A stretch of 64,000 nucleotides of DNA from Chitinophagaceae bacterium. GTDB taxonomy: Bacteria; Bacteroidota; Bacteroidia; Chitinophagales; Chitinophagaceae. Below, in pieces: positions 62,325-64,000 of the stretch (the stretch's first letter is position 1; each line of letters starts with the position of its first letter). The position numbers were made by a program, and so were the translations under genes. Location: positions 142,163-206,162 of the forward strand of contig JANINS010000004.1 in the NCBI GenBank assembly GCA_024508725.1, written 5' to 3'. The notes beneath the pieces were generated by a model. The model saw only the letters and a list, made by a program, of their open reading frames with translations. It was not told where the DNA came from and searched no databases.

Positions 62325-63482
62325 ATGAGGTACAACGACGATTTTCTTTCAGCAAGACTCAACGAACGTAAAGAGCAAAACCTGCTAAGGCAATTGCATT
62401 TGCCTGCAGATAATATTGATTTCTGCTCTAATGATTATTTAGGCATCATCCGTAACCGATTGTTGCGTAACAGGCCAACCGGCTTGCATACAGGCTCGGG
62501 AGGAACAAGAACTTTATCAGGAAACTATCGGTTGATCGAGAGTACTGAAGAAAAGATCGCTGCATTCCACAATGCAGAAGCTGCTTTGATCTTCAGCTCA
62601 GGATACGATGCGAATCTTGGAGTGCTGGCTTCGGTTCCTCAAAAAGGAGATACACTTTTGTTTGATGAGCTTTCGCATCCATCAGTTAAAGATGGCGCAA
62701 AGATCACAGCAGCACAGGCTTCAACATTTGCACATAATGATCTCAACGATCTGAAAACTCAATTGCAACAATCCACAGGAAACATCTTTGTTTTTACTGA
62801 AGCTGTTTTCGATGCTGACGGTAGTAAAGCCCCATTAGAAAAAATGGTGAGATTGTGCAACGAGTTTCATGCTCATCTCATCGTTAATGAATCACATTCT
62901 ATTGGATTATTTGGCGAGAAAGGAGAAGGTTTGGTATATGAGCTGGGTTTGGAAGAAGTGGTTTTTGCAAGAATTCATGGATTTGGTAATGCCTGTGGTT
63001 GTCATGGAGCTGTGGTAATGGGTTCTGAACAGTTAAAACATTACCTGCTCAACTTCTGTAACCAGTTAATGCATTCTACAACTTTGTCTGAACAAACTGT
63101 TGCAACGATCTGGGAAAGTTATAAGATACTTCCGCAGCTTTGGCAGGAGAGAACTCATCTCAACACGATCATTCAAACATTCCAGGATGCAGATCTTCCG
63201 TATAAAAAACTGGAATCAGATACACCGATACAGCACTTGTTGGTAAACAGTTTAGAAGAAGCCAATCATGTTGCAGAGCAGATTAAACAAGCTGGATTTG
63301 ATGTTCGTCCTGTGTTTTATCCTGCAGTACCAAAAGGAGCGGAACGTGTAAGAGTTGTATTACACTCGTTTAATACAAGAGGTGAAGTTTCATGGCTGAT
63401 ACAAGCCATCAACGGCATCACACCGGTAAGAGAGATCACAACATCATCAGAAGATCCGGCAGCAGAAATCAATGCTGCATAA
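62325..63482 (+). CDS. BioF-like PLP-dependent transferase homologue lacking key active-site residues
   Basis: About 385 residues from the ATG at 62325. The fold-type I alpha-oxoamine synthase pattern is clear (CSNDYLGI, GSGGTRTLSGNY, DANLGVLAS). In these enzymes a VDEAHS Asp holds the PLP ring nitrogen and a Lys in TFGKALG forms the PLP link. Here the positions read VNESHS (GTT AAT GAA) and HGFGNACGCHGA (GGT AAT GCC): both Asp and Lys are Asn. It is probably not a normal PLP enzyme, if this alignment is right. The end overlaps a convergent gene. Confidence 0.8.
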   Translation: MRYNDDFLSARLNERKEQNLLRQLHLPADNIDFCSNDYLGIIRNRLLRNRPTGLHTGSGGTRTLSGNYRLIESTEEKIAAFHNAEAALIFSSGYDANLGVLASVPQKGDTLLFDELSHPSVKDGAKITAAQASTFAHNDLNDLKTQLQQSTGNIFVFTEAVFDADGSKAPLEKMVRLCNEFHAHLIVNESHSIGLFGEKGEGLVYELGLEEVVFARIHGFGNACGCHGAVVMGSEQLKHYLLNFCNQLMHSTTLSEQTVATIWESYKILPQLWQERTHLNTIIQTFQDADLPYKKLESDTPIQHLLVNSLEEANHVAEQIKQAGFDVRPVFYPAVPKGAERVRVVLHSFNTRGEVSWLIQAINGITPVREITTSSEDPAAEINAA

Positions 63483-64000
63483 TTTTTTCACCAACAGCCT
63501 GGTTGAGAAAGTTTGGCAAGATATGACTGTACGTCCACATGATCTTATCGGGATCACTCAATTGTTCGATCATGCTCTGCCATTTTTCTTCACCATGATT
63601 TTCGATCACGGTTTTCTTCTTGTCTTCCCGCTGTAAGTACATGCTCATACCTTCAGCATCAGCTTCAGGATGGAATTGTGTACCGATGAAATAATCATTG
63701 AAACGAACAGCCATGATCGCTCTTTCCAATGGAACATGCGGTCTTTCTTTTTCAATCGCCAGGACGTTTGCTCCTGATCTCATCAGCTGAACAAAATTTG
63801 GTTCGATCACCTGGAATTCCCTGCTATCCACTGCATAAAATGGATCAGGCATGTTATCAAAAACAGGCTCATTCTTTCCTGCATCATTCATATGAATCGG
63901 GAACACACCGAAAGCAGTAGACTTACGCTTACAAACATTGCCAATATTGTAATGCCTGCAGGCTAACTGGTAGCTATGACAAATAAAGAAAACATGTTTT
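63469..64000 (-). CDS. Class I glutamine amidotransferase-like protein, N-terminus outside window
   Basis: The frame is open to the window end, so the start is missing. The visible part has the nucleophile-elbow FFICHSYQLA, then STAFGVFPIHMND, and YFIGTQFHPEADAEG with the catalytic His and Glu. Class I amidotransferase-like proteins of this type hydrolyse glutamine or related amides; the acceptor is unknown. It overlaps the BioF-like gene by 14 bp, tail to tail. Confidence 0.85.
   Translation of the reverse strand, partial: KHVFFICHSYQLACRHYNIGNVCKRKSTAFGVFPIHMNDAGKNEPVFDNMPDPFYAVDSREFQVIEPNFVQLMRSGANVLAIEKERPHVPLERAIMAVRFNDYFIGTQFHPEADAEGMSMYLQREDKKKTVIENHGEEKWQSMIEQLSDPDKIMWTYSHILPNFLNQAVGEKIMQH

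Overview
The window looks like a Bacteroidota chromosome, most likely Chitinophagaceae or a close relative (inference). The signs are a SusC/SusD pair, a GSCFA protein, DUF4407, promoters with TAnnTTTG -7 boxes and few Shine-Dalgarno sequences, and the ribosomal order infA-rpmJ-rpsM-rpsK-rpsD-rpoA-rplQ. By eye it is moderately AT-rich.

Layout. (1) 1-4777: the end of a nutrient-uptake locus (SusC fragment, SusD-like lipoprotein, calcineurin-like phosphoesterase), a terminator and three very small genes. (2) 4778-9090: a two-gene cassette, a NACHT-type NTPase overlapping a RelA/SpoT-like nucleotidyltransferase, between two related gene-free blocks that look like decayed integration ends. (3) 9091-13881: an NAD salvage locus (nicotinamide phosphoribosyltransferase, NMN adenylyltransferase-Nudix, NrtR-type regulator). 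It is divergent from a gene that appears to join a nucleotidyltransferase-like half to a methyltransferase half; palindromes sit at the promoters. (4) 13882-14671: another gene-free, repeat-rich block. (5) 14672-43486: a defence and accessory island, all on the + strand. It holds an AAA ATPase, two WYL regulators, two PD-(D/E)XK-type proteins, rmuC, a methylase/histidine-kinase fusion with a receiver partner, a type I restriction system (hsdM, hsdS, vWA, hsdR), a retron (ncRNA, reverse transcriptase, HEPN-like gene) followed by a helicase, a TPR protein and two unknowns, and an HNH/DUF4407 membrane cluster. (6) 43487-47097: an integration module (small membrane protein, zinc-finger protein, excisionase-like HTH, unknown, tyrosine recombinase), all on the - strand beside tRNA-Lys. 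(7) 47266-64000: ordinary chromosome, including ftsK, the ribosomal/rpoA cluster, carA, aroQ, an HMG-CoA-lyase-like gene, a frameshifted GH53 gene, miaE, a BioF-like protein lacking key residues, and a partial amidotransferase.

Two things tie the island together. First, a 17-bp inverted repeat (TGCAA-N5-TTGCA) occurs six times between 20968 and 41423. Each copy lies exactly 10 bp before a -7-like box and heads a separate unit: a broken small gene, rmuC to hsdS, vWA-hsdR, the retron operon, a nearly empty unit, and the HNH-DUF4407 cluster. This looks like one regulon spanning several defence systems, and the two WYL proteins encoded just upstream are the obvious candidate regulators (inference). 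Second, the 22955-26544 gene pair fuses DNA-modification domains to histidine-kinase-like domains and adds a receiver-like protein, directly upstream of hsdM. This is the most unusual architecture in the window. The NACHT + RelA/SpoT pair is the next most unusual.
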